A stretch of DNA of 20,153 nucleotides from Ectocarpus siliculosus (GCA_000310025.1 FN649751.1:2591208-2611360), one strand, 5' to 3'; positions 1 through 8,879 are shown, counted from the stretch's first letter. Notes: generated from the sequence alone by a model not told the origin. Numbers and translations: made by a program.

Positions 1-490
1 TGGGGGGGTTTAGGTTTTTTTTTTTTAGAAATTCTGCAAAAAGAATTTTTTTTTTGGGGAGGGAAACCCACAAAATGAGGGGGGTACAGGGAGTTGTTTT
101 TATTTATTTTTTTATGGGTGGTGGGGGGGATTTAGAAAACGGGGGGGGGGGCGGGGGAAAAAAAAAAAAAAAAAAAAAAAAAAGGGGCGGAAAAAAAAGT
201 TAAACGGGAGGGTTTCCAAAAATTTTGGGTTACTTCCACCTTTTGGGGGATTTAGGGGCCCCATTGGTTTTTTTTGGCTTAAATATTTTGGGGTAGGGCA
301 AAGATTTGTTGGGGGGGGGCCAAAATTTGTTAAATTAATTTGGGGGCCCCTTTTTTTGAAATTTAGGGGCAGGGAGGTTTAATGTTTTTTTGATATTTGG
401 GGGGCCCCATTGAGAAAATTTCAAAGGGGGCGGGTTGGCTTAGAAAGCCTTAAAGTTTTTGGGGGGGGTAAAAAACTTCCCCCCCCCCCC
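1..490. other. Low-quality contig end (probable base-calling artefact)
   Basis: This stretch consists of long single-base runs (T, G, A, C of 6-25 bases) joined by blurred, near-repetitive text, and it has no reading frame. It ends in a C run right beside the clean splice donor of the last visible COG4 exon. The pattern resembles the over-read tail of a chromatogram, not biological low-complexity DNA. The missing 3' exon of COG4 should lie in or beyond it, so nothing here should be interpreted biologically. A genuine homopolymer-rich intron is the alternative, but mixed runs of all four bases make that unlikely. Confidence 0.75.
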
Positions 491-506
491 CCCCCGCCCC
501 ACTCAC

Positions 507-1100
507 CAGCTCGTTGAGGTCACCGAACTCCATGTTTAGGCTGTCCGTCTCCATCAGCGCCGCCAGGCCTTGCTGCAGCGTTCGCACCTCTTTCCTCAAC
601 AACAGGGCGCCCCACTCGGTGAACCCCCCCCCCCCTCCCCCGGCGCCACCACCACCACCACCACCGTGCCCCTTGGCCCTGGCCGCCATCTCCACGCCCG
701 CAGCGACCCGGCTCGCCAAGCGCCGCACCAGTTCCTCGAACGGTTCCTGCAGCAGCGCAGCGCGGCAACCTCCATCCGCGTCCGCCCCCGCCCCACCACC
801 ACCACCACCACTCTCCCCGCTGTTGTCGCTGCCGGTCATCGCGCGCGTTGCCGCGTGGAGGACGCGGCGGGCGCCGGGGAGGTCGCCCGAACGTAGCTCG
901 TACTGGGCGGGGCCGAGGGCGTACGACGAGGAGCCGAAGGCGTTGGCGAGGGCGCTCGACACGGGGGGTGAGAGTGCTTCCAGGACGTCGTTGAGGCGGG
1001 AGTCCCGCAGGTCCTTGTAGGACCGGAGTATCCGCGCCACCTCGTCGAGCATGAGACCCACCAGAGGGTTGCTCGCTTCCAGGAACCGATTCAACGCGTC
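507..1100 (-). CDS. COG4: COG4 exon 10 (penultimate or last visible)
   Basis: 198 codons from DALNRFLEASNPLVGLML to GDLNEL, acceptor aaatgccag and donor gtgagt at 506-501. It holds LRDSRLNDVLEALSPPVSSA, two poly-Gly insertions absent from typical COG4, and WGALLLRKEVRTLQQGLAAL. The last is the counterpart of the 'GGLQ-D-E-R-L' helix that starts the COG4 C-terminal domain. The continuation is not readable. Confidence 0.85.
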
Positions 1101-3672
1101 CTGGCATTTATTCAATTCATCGTTGCTTTAAAAAGGACGTGTGGAACGTGTCCCAAATCGCGAAGACGGTGAAGCATAGACAAACAAAAATAGTATTTTC
1201 GCACGCCAGCACTCCTCATTATTAAAAAGACTGAAGCAGAATCAGGCGACAAAACAAGCGGTATTGAGATGGTCAGTCGAAAGGAGACCGCCGAGGTCTT
1301 TCGGGCAGAACAAACGAAGAAGGTCGACAAACAGCAAGCACCATTTCTTGAAGGTGCAAAAATATATATATCAGAATCTCTTGGGCGTCGATATTCAAAA
1401 CTCGATTGCTCCACTCCAAGATCGCGCCCCACGCCGAACGCCATGTAAATCTATTCCGAAAACTCTGAAATAGATATTTTCAGCGCCGCCCTTCCCGACA
1501 TAAACAATTCTTCTCCTGAGGAGCAACCCAGCTGTTGAATCTCGGCTTGCTGCCGTACCCTGGTATTCACTGTTGTACCCGGTAGCAAAACAAATGCAAT
1601 GGGTGACATCTTCGAATAGAAGGAGTAGGACAAACGAGCACGAGAAGAGGGTCGGGGGGGGGGGTCGAGGCAGAAAGAGTGCCTGCCGCTCTTTCTCTCT
1701 GGCCTGGCCTTGTAGCCGCCGCCACGCCCCGAGCAAAGCGTACCACAAATCTTTCCGCGCGTGTGTCTGTCCGTGTACGAGCACGCTCGTCAGCAGGGCT
1801 CACGCCCCATCGGGCAACATGTACACAACCTGTCGTGTACCTGAATCGCAGACACCGACGAGAGCGCCACGTGCACGCTATTGATCCCGACCATCGCGCC
1901 CTCGACCTCGCCGAACTCCTCCCCCGCCCCGCTGCCGGCGGCGCGCCCGTCCCCGCTCCCCTCCCCTCTTGGGCCCGAATGCTCGTCCGCGGCTTCTTCG
2001 AGCGCCCTGCGGTTGCCACACCGAAACATACGTAAGAGTTTGCCAGCGACAGCAGAAGGGCGTACGCGAGGAGCCACACGCAAGGCTTCTCGCGAGTCGA
2101 CTAGCTTGTCCACGAGAGTAAACATAGTTGGCTCTTTTAAGACGGGCGAGACGTAACAGAGGTGTTCTGCGGCGCAGCGAACCCGGCGTTCGCCTCAGCG
2201 TTCCGTCGAGGTTTAGCTTACCAACCCCCAGAATCCTGCCTTGAGACAGACGCGGCAGACTCTGTATGACCCCCCCTCCTCCCCCCCCCCTCCGTTCTAC
2301 CGAAACGTCAAATAAACATCAACCCGAACCACCATTGTTCTTTTCGCCGCATTCGCACGGCCCAACGTTATTACGTACTCCACCACACACCCATCCACAC
2401 GCCCCCCTAAACGCGCATCGAAAACGCAGAGCACGCATTAAACTGTTTAATAAAAACGTAGAACCCACTTCGCCAGAGCCGTGGAAAAGTCGTCCGGCTG
2501 CTGATCGCCCCCCTTCTCGCCGTCGCCGCCCCCTCCCTCGCCCCCACCCACGGGGACCCTGTGGTCCGCCTCGGTCGCCAGTCCTCCGAAGAACGATGGC
2601 TCCGGCGCGTGCGGGTCCAGTATCTGCGGGCGGGAGGTCGTGGATGCGGCGGCAGAACGGGCAAGCGACATCGCGGGCGTGAGTGTTTGTATGCGTCATT
2701 TTTATTAGCATCGACCGCGCTAACCGGCTGACCAATAAAAATACGCCAGTCTCAGTGCGGTAGAAAACACAAAATGCTTCAATAGGTAAACGATCTGGGA
2801 CCCTGTGACCGAGGGTCACGGGGGAGTCTACGTTAACCTCAGGATTAAAGTTACACACCGTAGCAATAACAGAAGAAAACTGCACGACTTTGCCGTGGCC
2901 GCTACTACATTGGATGCGCGTGCGTTTTTTTGCATTGTTTTCATCGTCTTCCCTGCTACTTTTTGGCAGGTCCTCTCCAGTCCTGCGGCATATGTTGTGA
3001 GGAAGATCACCTGGCTCAAATCCTTTGCTCTCTTCCACGCCATGTTTTCCTCCTCTATCACCGCCCTCATTCTCCTCTCTTTTCCTTTCCCCTTCTTTCA
3101 TCATCGTCACTCTCAAAACAATACTCTCAATACCATCGTTATCGCTTTCACCAGAACTACTACCGAAACCCCAACCTCCCAACCTATTGGCCGTGGTGAA
3201 AAATGGTCGATCAGTAGTACATGACGCTTGAAAACATCACGAGTTCGTACCGACAGAATACGAGCCAGCTCGAAGGTAAACCGTCTCCGATTAATCGATC
3301 GCCAACCATCTGGCCTACGAAGCCTTTTGCAGGAGGAATTTTTCGCCTGAAGGCTTACCATACAACAGAAATCGGAGACGGTTTACCTTCGAGCTGGCTC
3401 GTATTCTGTCGGTACGAACTCGTGATGTTTTCAAGCGTCATGGACTACTGATCGACTAGTTTGTGTGTTTCTAATACTAGCATCGACCGCGCCAATAGGC
3501 TGGCCCATGAAACTAAGTCAGTCTCAGCGCGGCTGAAAAGAGGAAATGTTTCCAAACGCCATGATCCGGGATTCCGTGAAGGACCAAATCCTTGCGTAAA
3601 GGATATATATATTTTGAAGAAAAACCGTGACTGTCCTTACAGCGGGGGCAAAACTGTGCACACACACAAAAG

Positions 3673-3729
<57 letters not shown>

Positions 3730-6700
3730 CAGAGGGGAAAGATGCACAGAACAAAATGAACAAGGGAAACGGGAAGCGAACAAAAAAACGCAGACGCGTA
3801 CGATACCGTCAAAGGACGACAAAAAAAGTTCGTCTGCTCCCGTGGCGTGGTGGATCATCCCCTAGCCAGCCTCACCTCCGTTACCCTGTTGCACACGGCC
3901 ATGATCGCTTGCTCGCTTCGAGTCGACACCGAGCGCCGCAAGCTCTTGTGGACGAGGAAGCTGGCGTCCTCCACCATCGAGCTCACGTACGTCCCGTCCT
4001 GCACCTGGAAACGAACGGCGTGCAACATTACGGCAGTGTCGGGGACGGTTTGTTTACGTCTCTCTCTTTCTCTGTCTCTGTCTCTTGTCTGTCAGGATGC
4101 TGCCTTTGGTTTGCGCGCCTCTGTCTCGCGTACATTGTCGCAACATTCGAGAGGCCAAGGCTATGCCTCTTTGACCAAGGCTCCGAGAGACCAGTCTTAA
4201 GCGCAACAGCAATAGTGGCAAAACAACGTGGCAAAGTAGTTTTGTTGACAACGGAAACATTCAATATACAGCAGCCATCAGGGGCAGTGACAGAGGGCAG
4301 CCGGGGGCCGAGGCACACCCTCGGGTCAGCTGCATACCTACGAATTAAGGATAACTATTTCCACATCGTCATCGAATGCGTATTATGCTACATGCGCGTC
4401 TCGCACAAGCACAAACGTCATTGGCAAAAAAGACTAGCGTGGCGACAACAGCAACTGTCGCACGGAAGTATTTTTTAACGCCACGGCACCACATCACACC
4501 ACACCACACCACACCCCGTCTCGCCGTACCTCTATGGGCTCGGCTATCCGCATGGCTTCTTCGACGCTCCTGAGGCAGTACGCGTCTTCCAGTTGCACGT
4601 AGGCGCCTTCTATCAATCGCACCTTTTTCATTAGCATACACACAAGTGCAAGGAAAGATGGTCAAGCGGGTGGGTAGGGGCAAGTGGGCCAGCACTTGAC
4701 GCGCTTTGGCTGGTCGTCCGGTTCATCCCGCGTCACCAGTCCAGCTTTCCGGTATAAATGACTACGAGTGATTCACGTCAATCAAAATGTACCCCAGAGA
4801 GAAGGGGTCTCCCATCAAAATGGCGCATATGTTGGGGGCTCCTTAACAATACGACAAGGACAAGACTACGGCAGTCAACACCCGCACAATTACTTAAATC
4901 CTGTCGGCTACTACTATAGCACAGAAAAGGAGAAAAACAACAACAAGGATTCCTGTCTTGTCGATACATTTTACAAAAGGGAAACACAGCAAACCAACGT
5001 AGAGAGGTTTATTAGACTATCCAGAACCAGAAGGAGAAGAAGGTTTGAGCTCCCGGGTACAGCACTCTGTGCCGCGAACTTGTTTTCAGCAACAACAACA
5101 ACCACGGGTTCGCCTACCCCAACCCAGATACTATCCTGTTCGGAACGCCTGTTCGGTCAGAGCATCGCTTGGGGTGCGTGCGAGGGTCTTAGTAGACGCG
5201 AGCTTGCTGCTTGCGTGTGTCGTCATGGGACACCGCTGCCTCAATCCGGATGGGGTGAACGAAACGCTGCCTCTTACGCCCGAACGACGCTAAATAATCG
5301 TCACCTGCTCCTCGTCCCCTTGCCCCCCTCAACAAACATGCACCTGGCCGTTCCATCAAACATGCACACACCTGAGCGTAGAACTCGGACGACTGGTCCT
5401 CCGGCAGACCCAGGTCGTCAGCGACGAAGTCGAGGTATCTGTGGCAGTACTGCACGTCGAATCGGCAGTAATGAAGTAGCGGCGGGATTGTTGTCACGGC
5501 CAATTCAAGGGGTACGCACTGATCACGTATGGGCCTCGGGGTCCCGCCGAACCTGTAGTACGCGTTCATCTGCAGGAAAAGTTATTCTGCCAAAGCTTAT
5601 CTGTAACGTACAAAACCTCGGCGGGATGAACGCCGTCAACTAGGCTTCTCCTGTCTACCCGAGATGAGGTTGGTGTGCAGGTGGTATGCAGTGTCATGGG
5701 CTTTCGATGGTCGTTGGCTGTCCGCCCGCCCACCGACCCACCAACCCACCTGGCAGGCGAGCGCCATCTCATCGATTACAAAATCCATCCCTCGCGCGTC
5801 GAACAAGCCCTCCCCGCCGCCCTCTCCGCTGCCGCCGCCGCCGCCGCTGCCGCTGCCACCGCCACCGCCGCCGCGGCCGTTGCCGCTGGTAGGGGCCGAA
5901 GACGGGCGGCTCCCTCCACCGGCAGCCGCAGCTCGTTGCCCCGCGGTCCTTCCCGAAACCTGTGCTTGCCACTTGGGCAGGTCTGCGTCGTGCTGGAACC
6001 ACTCTAAAATCTTGACCGCCTAATCCGTATGTGTGTGCCCAGCAAATTACAAGCGTGAACAGGCGATTTCAAAAAGGGTGATTTTGAGCGGGCCGGGAGT
6101 CCCATGGATTTTATGTCCTGGAATTCTACGAAATAACAACCTGAACGCATGCATAGTCAGCAGTCGACTTGAACGCCAAAAAAGAAGCAATTCGACAGAG
6201 GCGAAAGGCAAAGGAGAAGCGGCGGGATGGGTGGGACCAGCAGGAGCCCCGATCAAACCGCCTTCAGTCTACTCGCAAGTAAGCTGATACTTCGCGCGCA
6301 TTGCAACGTCTCGACGCACGACGGCAGCTCTACCTCCTCCAAGCGCTGCAGTTGATACACGAGGAAACTTTGATCGAGTTGGCAAGTACTTGGATCACCA
6401 GAAAGCCAGGAGCGCAATTGATGTTTCCAGTCATTTCAGAAAAAAGACGTGGAATCCGTAATCCAGGTGGTACATCGTCGAAAGTCTGACACAAAAAAAA
6501 AATTAGACGTTTTCCAAACAGAACCACGAGTGGCCTACGATCCCTTCGTGAGCGTACCATACCCCCCCCCCCGAAAAAACACACCAGCCACAGCCGTCTA
6601 CCCGTCAAGTATCAACCTGAGTCTTGCTGTCCTTGTGCAGCAGTTCGGCGACCGGCTCCATCACCCCGTCCCCTAGGCTAGACTCAGCGAGCCGGACCAT

Positions 6701-8328
6701 GAGCTTGCTCCCTTCCCCCAAGACGGTCGCAAGAGCCGTGATGTGGGGGTGGGGGTCGGCAGCGGCCGCGGCACCGCCTTCCCCCCCTTCCGACGCGTCC
6801 CCCCCTCCTCCTCCCGCTGCTACCCCGCCGCCGCCGCCTCCGGAGGCGAGGCTCAGGCGGTACAAGGGCCGCAGCGAGGAGAGCTTCTTGACGGCGGCGT
6901 CGTTGGCCTGCTTTAGCCTATTTCGGAGGAATCTGGGTGGCAAGGACCGGGCGGAGAGATGGAAGCGTGTGCGGCGGCAAAGGAGGGTTCTTTTCCCAAC
7001 AAGTGCTTTCATCGTGTTGGTGGTGGAGATCTCTAGCCCTCCCGTTAGAGGGGTGTACTCATGGTAACGCATTGGTATGCCGTAGTCGTTAGACCATTGA
7101 CCTCGCACCCCCCACGATTCTAAGAGTGAGAAGGAGCGAGCTCTGGTCCAATGCCAGTTAGTGGACTGACAGAAGCCAATCAGGCGCGGTCAGTGCTAAG
7201 TAAAGAACGGACAGATCGAAGTCACGCCCCTCCACCCTCACCCGCCGTAGATATTGGCTGCGCCCTCGGCCTTGCCCAACAGGGCGGCGTGGTAGCTGAC
7301 CACCACCGTCTCCTCCTCGCCCAGCGTAGTGCCGCCCTCCCCGCCCATGCGGCCGCCGTCGTCATCGCGGTTCGCGTTAGGCCGGGAAAGCTTCTGGCAC
7401 AGCTTCCGCAGGCGGTCGAGAGTCACCTCTCCCGCCTTCCTGCGGCAGTCTTGCAGCATTTCGTCGTAGACCGCCGCGGACGGCGACGTCGAGGATGGTG
7501 GCGACGCTTGTGGCGGCGCTGCCGCCGACGGCGGTTTCACGGGATCCAGCTGCTGCTGTCTTTGACGCGTGGAATCCACGATCCTTTGCATCTCGTCGAC
7601 ACAGGCCTGCCATCGTTTTGTGTTGGAAGTTTTTTTTGTGTACCGGTCGTATTGTGTTTTTTTAGTGCAGTTCGAGGGTGGTGCACCAGGGATGGGACAT
7701 CGAGCATGTAATTGCTGCCCCAGTCCTTGCACTCCCGTGCTTTGGACTACACATATAACCAGTCTCGAGATCCGCCGTTTACAGCTCTACTGCAGTTGGT
7801 GGGTGCGAGGTGCCTCGACGCTCGAGATAGGAAGGCGTTCTTCGGCCTGCTGTTGTGGACAAACAAGGTCGTCGACAAGCACGTGCTTGCACTCGCTGGG
7901 CGGTGTCACATGTAGCGAGTTGAGATTTGTTCTGCGTGGCACGATTACATTCATAGGAAGGATGAACGCAAATGCGGTGAAATCGCCTCTAGCACTGCTG
8001 CTGCGGTATTACTATTAGGCGGACAGCTCAGAAGAACACTCTAAGCAGCACGGCGGCGAGTCCACAGCGCAAAATCATCTGCCCGAACGCAGTACCAAAA
8101 GTATAGCATGACACGTAGTATTGTAGCGGTTGCCCTTACCACCATGCCCCCAGTCTTGCCCTCGGCAAGCTGCAGGTAAAACTGCTCGAACCTCTCTTCG
8201 AAAGTTGCCTCTAACAGGCCGCCGCTGCCGTCCTGCGCATGTTCCCCAGGCGCTGCCGGGCTCTCTTGCAGCACGTCCGTATCATTCGAGGGCGCGCCAT
8301 TTCCCTCTGCATCGAAAGGCGCCTGCAT
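507..8328 (-). CDS. COG4: Conserved oligomeric Golgi complex subunit 4 (3'-partial, 10 exons)
   Basis: COG4 is a lobe A subunit of the peripheral Golgi COG tether, which captures retrograde intra-Golgi vesicles with SNAREs, SM proteins and Rabs. Exons on the complement strand: 8140-8328, 7242-7606, 6617-6932, 5750-6019, 5372-5449, 4530-4622, 3876-4004, 2469-2623, 1841-2006 and 507-1100. All nine junctions keep phase and together give about 785 residues. Colinear COG4 family blocks, recalled from human and plant proteins, are visible: VVVSYHAALLGKAEGA, VAELLHKDSKTQ, MDFVIDEMALACQ, LIEGAYVQLEDAYCL, SSMVEDASFLVHKSLRRSV, DDFSTALAK, VGINSVHVALSSVSAIQ and LLLRKEVRTLQQGLAAL. Gly/Ala-rich insertions sit between blocks. 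The family N-terminal coiled coil (roughly 100 or more residues) was not found, and the C-terminal 45-50 residues are lost in the low-quality end. The ATG at 8328-8326 lies directly before a possible acceptor (cag at 8325-8323), so exon 1 may instead be internal. Introns are 300-1,252 bp; those not listed separately hold nothing recognised. Confidence 0.87.
1101..2468 (-). other. COG4: COG4 introns 8 and 9 (around exon 9)
   Basis: Intron 9 (1101-1840) and intron 8 (2007-2468) flank exon 9. They contain C-rich and G-rich runs (for example about 1656-1665 and 2266-2292) but no supported gene, repeat family or RNA. Open frames on either strand here have no coding bias and cross exon borders. Confidence 0.6.
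1841..2006 (-). CDS. COG4: COG4 exon 9
   Basis: Acceptor tggcaaccgcag, phase 2 entry. Encodes ALEEAADEHSGPRG, a Gly-rich acidic stretch and VEGAMVGINSVHVALSSVSAIQ, the counterpart of the COG4 'LNN-(V/M)-V--E-I--L' segment. Donor gtacac, phase 0. Confidence 0.83.
2469..2623 (-). CDS. COG4: COG4 exon 8
   Basis: Acceptor ccgcccgcag, start ILDPHAPEPSFFGGLATEAD, then a Gly/Glu/Asp-rich insertion and DDFSTALA. The donor gtgggt at 2468 (phase 2) joins exon 9 to give STALAKALEEAADEHS, which matches the COG4 'ND(Y/F)..AL...I' helix. A neighbouring gt at 2464 would break the frame. Confidence 0.8.
2706..2808 (+). repeat. Diverged direct repeat, copy A
   Basis: Starts TAGCATCGACCGCGC and continues through CAGTCTCAGTGCGG and AAACGATCTGGGA. 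It aligns over about 100 bp, with small gaps, with copy B at 3478-3580. By eye about three quarters of the bases agree. Its function is unknown; it could be one end of a small non-autonomous element. Confidence 0.6.
3206..3292 (+). repeat. Inverted repeat, left arm (87 bp)
   Basis: The reverse complement is found at 3370-3456 with a single mismatch (position 3219), that is 86 of 87 bases. The 77-bp spacer contains a smaller nested inverted pair, AAGCCTT (3320-3326) and AAGGCTT (3350-3356). Transcribed within the COG4 intron, it would fold into a long hairpin. No clear target-site duplication was found. Confidence 0.93.
3370..3456 (-). repeat. Inverted repeat, right arm (87 bp)
   Basis: Partner of the arm at 3206-3292. 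It ends 21 bp before direct-repeat copy B. The very high arm identity points to a recent origin, or to homogenisation of the arms. Confidence 0.93.
3478..3580 (+). repeat. Diverged direct repeat, copy B
   Basis: Starts TAGCATCGACCGCGCC and contains CAGTCTCAGCGCGG and AAACGCCATGATCCGGGA; see copy A. A shorter, weaker match of the first 35 or so bases lies at 7163-7199 on the minus strand. Confidence 0.6.
3675..3726 (+). repeat. (AG)26 microsatellite
   Basis: An uninterrupted 52-bp AG tract inside COG4 intron 7. In the COG4 transcript it reads as a CU-rich polypyrimidine tract. The length is likely polymorphic. Confidence 0.97.
3876..4004 (-). CDS. COG4: COG4 exon 7
   Basis: 43 codons from VQDGTYVSSMVEDASFLV to QAIMAVCNRVTE, phase 0 at both ends, acceptor gtttccag and donor gtgagg. 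The 'SSMV-D--F-V-K---R--S' pattern is the most diagnostic COG4 block in the window. Confidence 0.88.
4005..4529 (-). other. COG4: COG4 intron 6
   Basis: 525 bp. It contains a CACAC/CACAT-rich patch at 4490-4514 and a CTCT-rich patch near 4062-4085. No gene or RNA was recognised. Confidence 0.6.
4530..4622 (-). CDS. COG4: COG4 exon 6
   Basis: 31 codons reading VRLIEGAYVQLEDAYCL then RSVEEAMRIAEPIE. This matches the COG4 'LIG.Y..ME.YF.RE.V.KA' block very closely. Donor gtacgg. The acceptor is an unusual aaaaag with the pyrimidine tract set further upstream, so the exact 5' edge is slightly uncertain. Confidence 0.83.
4623..5371 (-). other. COG4: COG4 intron 5
   Basis: 749 bp. A plus-strand open frame (4768-5643) crosses it, exon 5 and intron 4. 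It has no domain, no coding bias and runs antisense to the gene, so it is not called. Nothing else was recognised. Confidence 0.6.
5372..5449 (-). CDS. COG4: COG4 exon 5 (short)
   Basis: 26 codons, YCHRYLDFVADDLGL then PEDQSSEFYAQ, phase 0 at both ends, acceptor gacgtgcag and donor gtgtgt. Joined to exon 4 it aligns with COG4 without a gap. A second good acceptor 120 bp upstream (tcctgcag before ATGAACGC, 5569) would add 40 residues in the same frame. Homology favours the short form, but the longer one could be an alternative isoform. Confidence 0.72.
5750..6019 (-). CDS. COG4: COG4 exon 4
   Basis: Acceptor acggattag; starts AVKILEWFQHDADLPKW, matching the COG4 helix that follows the 'L..ECD' block. 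A disordered Gly/Ser/Ala insertion of about 50 residues follows (plus-strand GCC/CCG-rich DNA at 5817-5885). The exon ends GMDFVIDEMALACQ at a gtgggt donor, phase 0. No start codon is needed; the frame is open through 90 codons. Confidence 0.82.
6020..6616 (-). other. COG4: COG4 intron 3
   Basis: 597 bp with no recognised repeat, RNA or gene. Short A, C and T runs occur near 6490-6580. Confidence 0.6.
6617..6932 (-). CDS. COG4: COG4 exon 3
   Basis: Starts in phase 2 after ttgccacccag; the split codon gives Gly, reading on as GFLRNRLKQANDAAVKKL. A Gly/Ala-rich insertion follows, then ITALATVLGEGSKLMVRLAE and VMEPVAELLHKDSKTQ. Donor gttgat, phase 0. The order and spacing of the helices match COG4. 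Confidence 0.85.
7050..7106 (-). repeat. Short intronic repeat, copy 1
   Basis: On the minus strand it reads GCGAGGTCAATGGTCTAACG, then ACTACGGCAT, ending with CATGAGTACACCCC. It lies 117 nt upstream of COG4 exon 3 in the sense orientation. It shares the core GCGAGGYCAATGGTCT...CGGCAT with copies at 12084 and 12837. The segment GTC-AATGGTCTAAC-GAC resembles a tRNA D-arm, so a tRNA-derived origin is possible but unproven. Confidence 0.65.
7242..7606 (-). CDS. COG4: COG4 exon 2
   Basis: Acceptor gatggcag and donor gtgagg (phase 2). It encodes the helices ACVDEMQRIVDSTRQRQQQ and VYDEMLQDCRRKAGEVTLDR, then a Gly-rich loop, then the conserved VVVSYHAALLGKAEGAANIYG block that precedes the 'FL..R' helix of exon 3. 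A Pro/Ala/Ser linker of about 20 residues separates the first two helices. Confidence 0.85.
7607..8139 (-). other. COG4: COG4 intron 1
   Basis: 533 bp between exons 1 and 2, with T-rich patches near 7628-7665. No gene, RNA or repeat was recognised. Confidence 0.6.
8140..8328 (-). CDS. COG4: COG4 exon 1 (start uncertain)
   Basis: Begins MQAPFDAEGNG and ends EGKTGGMV at a gtaagg donor, phase 0. The helix FEERFEQFYLQLAEGK lines up without gaps with the COG4 segment before the conserved 'cross-over' helix. The first 40 residues are acidic, Ser/Pro-rich and probably disordered. If the cag at 8325-8323 is an acceptor, the exon starts at 8322 and a 5' exon exists upstream. An open frame ending at a gtaaaa donor near 8462 is compatible in phase, but it has no ATG and no COG4 resemblance. 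Confidence 0.7.
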
Positions 8329-8734
8329 GGGACACGGCCTGGCTATGCTGCACCAGCCAGCTGAACCACGGAGCCAGTCCGCAACAAGAACAAGCACACC
8401 AGACAGCAGAACCGGAAGGGGCTTCTGTGGCTACCGTACCCGCCGTACGATTTTACGGAGCCTCCCTCCACCGCTCTTTGGGCGTGGTGGTTCCTACTGC
8501 TGTGTGCAAACTCTGCAGCGCTTTCCCCCCTCAGCTCGGCAAGCGTAGCCCCCCTCTCCACCCCGGGGCGAGGCAGGTGATGTGTCGGAGCCGTCAGGGA
8601 TCCAGGCGATTGTGGGCTAACACCGGTTTCAGCGGTTTAGGGCGCGACCCGCACACGAAGCAGCAGCTCGTTTTGACGAGAAAAGGAGGAGAGAGCTACT
8701 AGCGAGGGCAGCAGCAGCGCCGGTGGTGGCTGCC
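8329..8734. promoter_or_regulatory. Divergent intergenic spacer / probable bidirectional promoter
   Basis: About 406 bp separate the two predicted start codons, which face away from each other. The promoters and 5' untranslated regions of both genes should therefore lie here, unless COG4 has an undetected upstream exon. No TATA box or other specific motif was convincing. The bases before the plus-strand start (ggctgccATG) are a plausible initiation context. Call based on position only. Confidence 0.5.
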
Positions 8735-8864
8735 ATGTGGAACTTCTTCGGGAAGGGGTACAAGGAGGCCGCCGAGGAGGACGAGGACAATGATTTGTCG
8801 CTCGGGACCGGCCCCGTAGACATGACAACGCTGGACATAACGTACATCACACATCGTTTACTTG
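8735..8864 (+). CDS. PTP-C2-PHD gene exon 1
   Basis: Starts MWNFFGKGYKEAAEEDEDND and ends LDITYITHRLL at donor gtgagt, phase 1. 'D-TYIT-R(L/I)' is the first strand of tensin-type phosphatase domains. ATG at 8735 was chosen because it has a good context and the domain begins about 33 residues later. Confidence 0.83.
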
Positions 8865-8879
8865 GTGAGTGCTTTCAGC

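Larger units (their letters stand above)
2624..3875 (-). other. COG4: COG4 intron 7, repeat-bearing
   Basis: At 1,252 bp this is the longest COG4 intron. It carries two diverged direct-repeat copies, an 87-bp inverted repeat and the (AG)26 tract, all listed separately. The segment 2810-3205 is AT-richer than the exons. An antisense-free minus frame of 287 codons (3182-2319) runs through it and over exon 8 out of frame; no domain was recognised in it. Confidence 0.65.

Noticed and set aside
450-506. Continuation of COG4 coding beyond 507 (VSGAGGGGG...)
   Set aside because: A canonical gtgagt donor begins at 506, and the following residues are a translated C/G run leading into low-quality sequence.
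2319-3182. Minus-strand open frame of 287 codons
   Set aside because: It crosses COG4 exon 8 in the wrong frame and the repeat-bearing intron. The hydrophilic part could be a decayed element, but nothing identifies it.
3627-4478. Plus-strand open frame of 283 codons with a long Glu-Arg run
   Set aside because: The Glu-Arg run is just the translated AG microsatellite, and the frame runs antisense to COG4 exon 7.
4768-5643. Plus-strand open frame of 291 codons
   Set aside because: It runs antisense across COG4 exon 5 and two introns, shows no codon bias or recognisable domain, and has no splice support.
7163-7199. CCAAT-box-like sequence (GCCAATCAGGCGCGG)
   Set aside because: It lies deep inside a COG4 intron and matches the direct-repeat family better than a promoter element.
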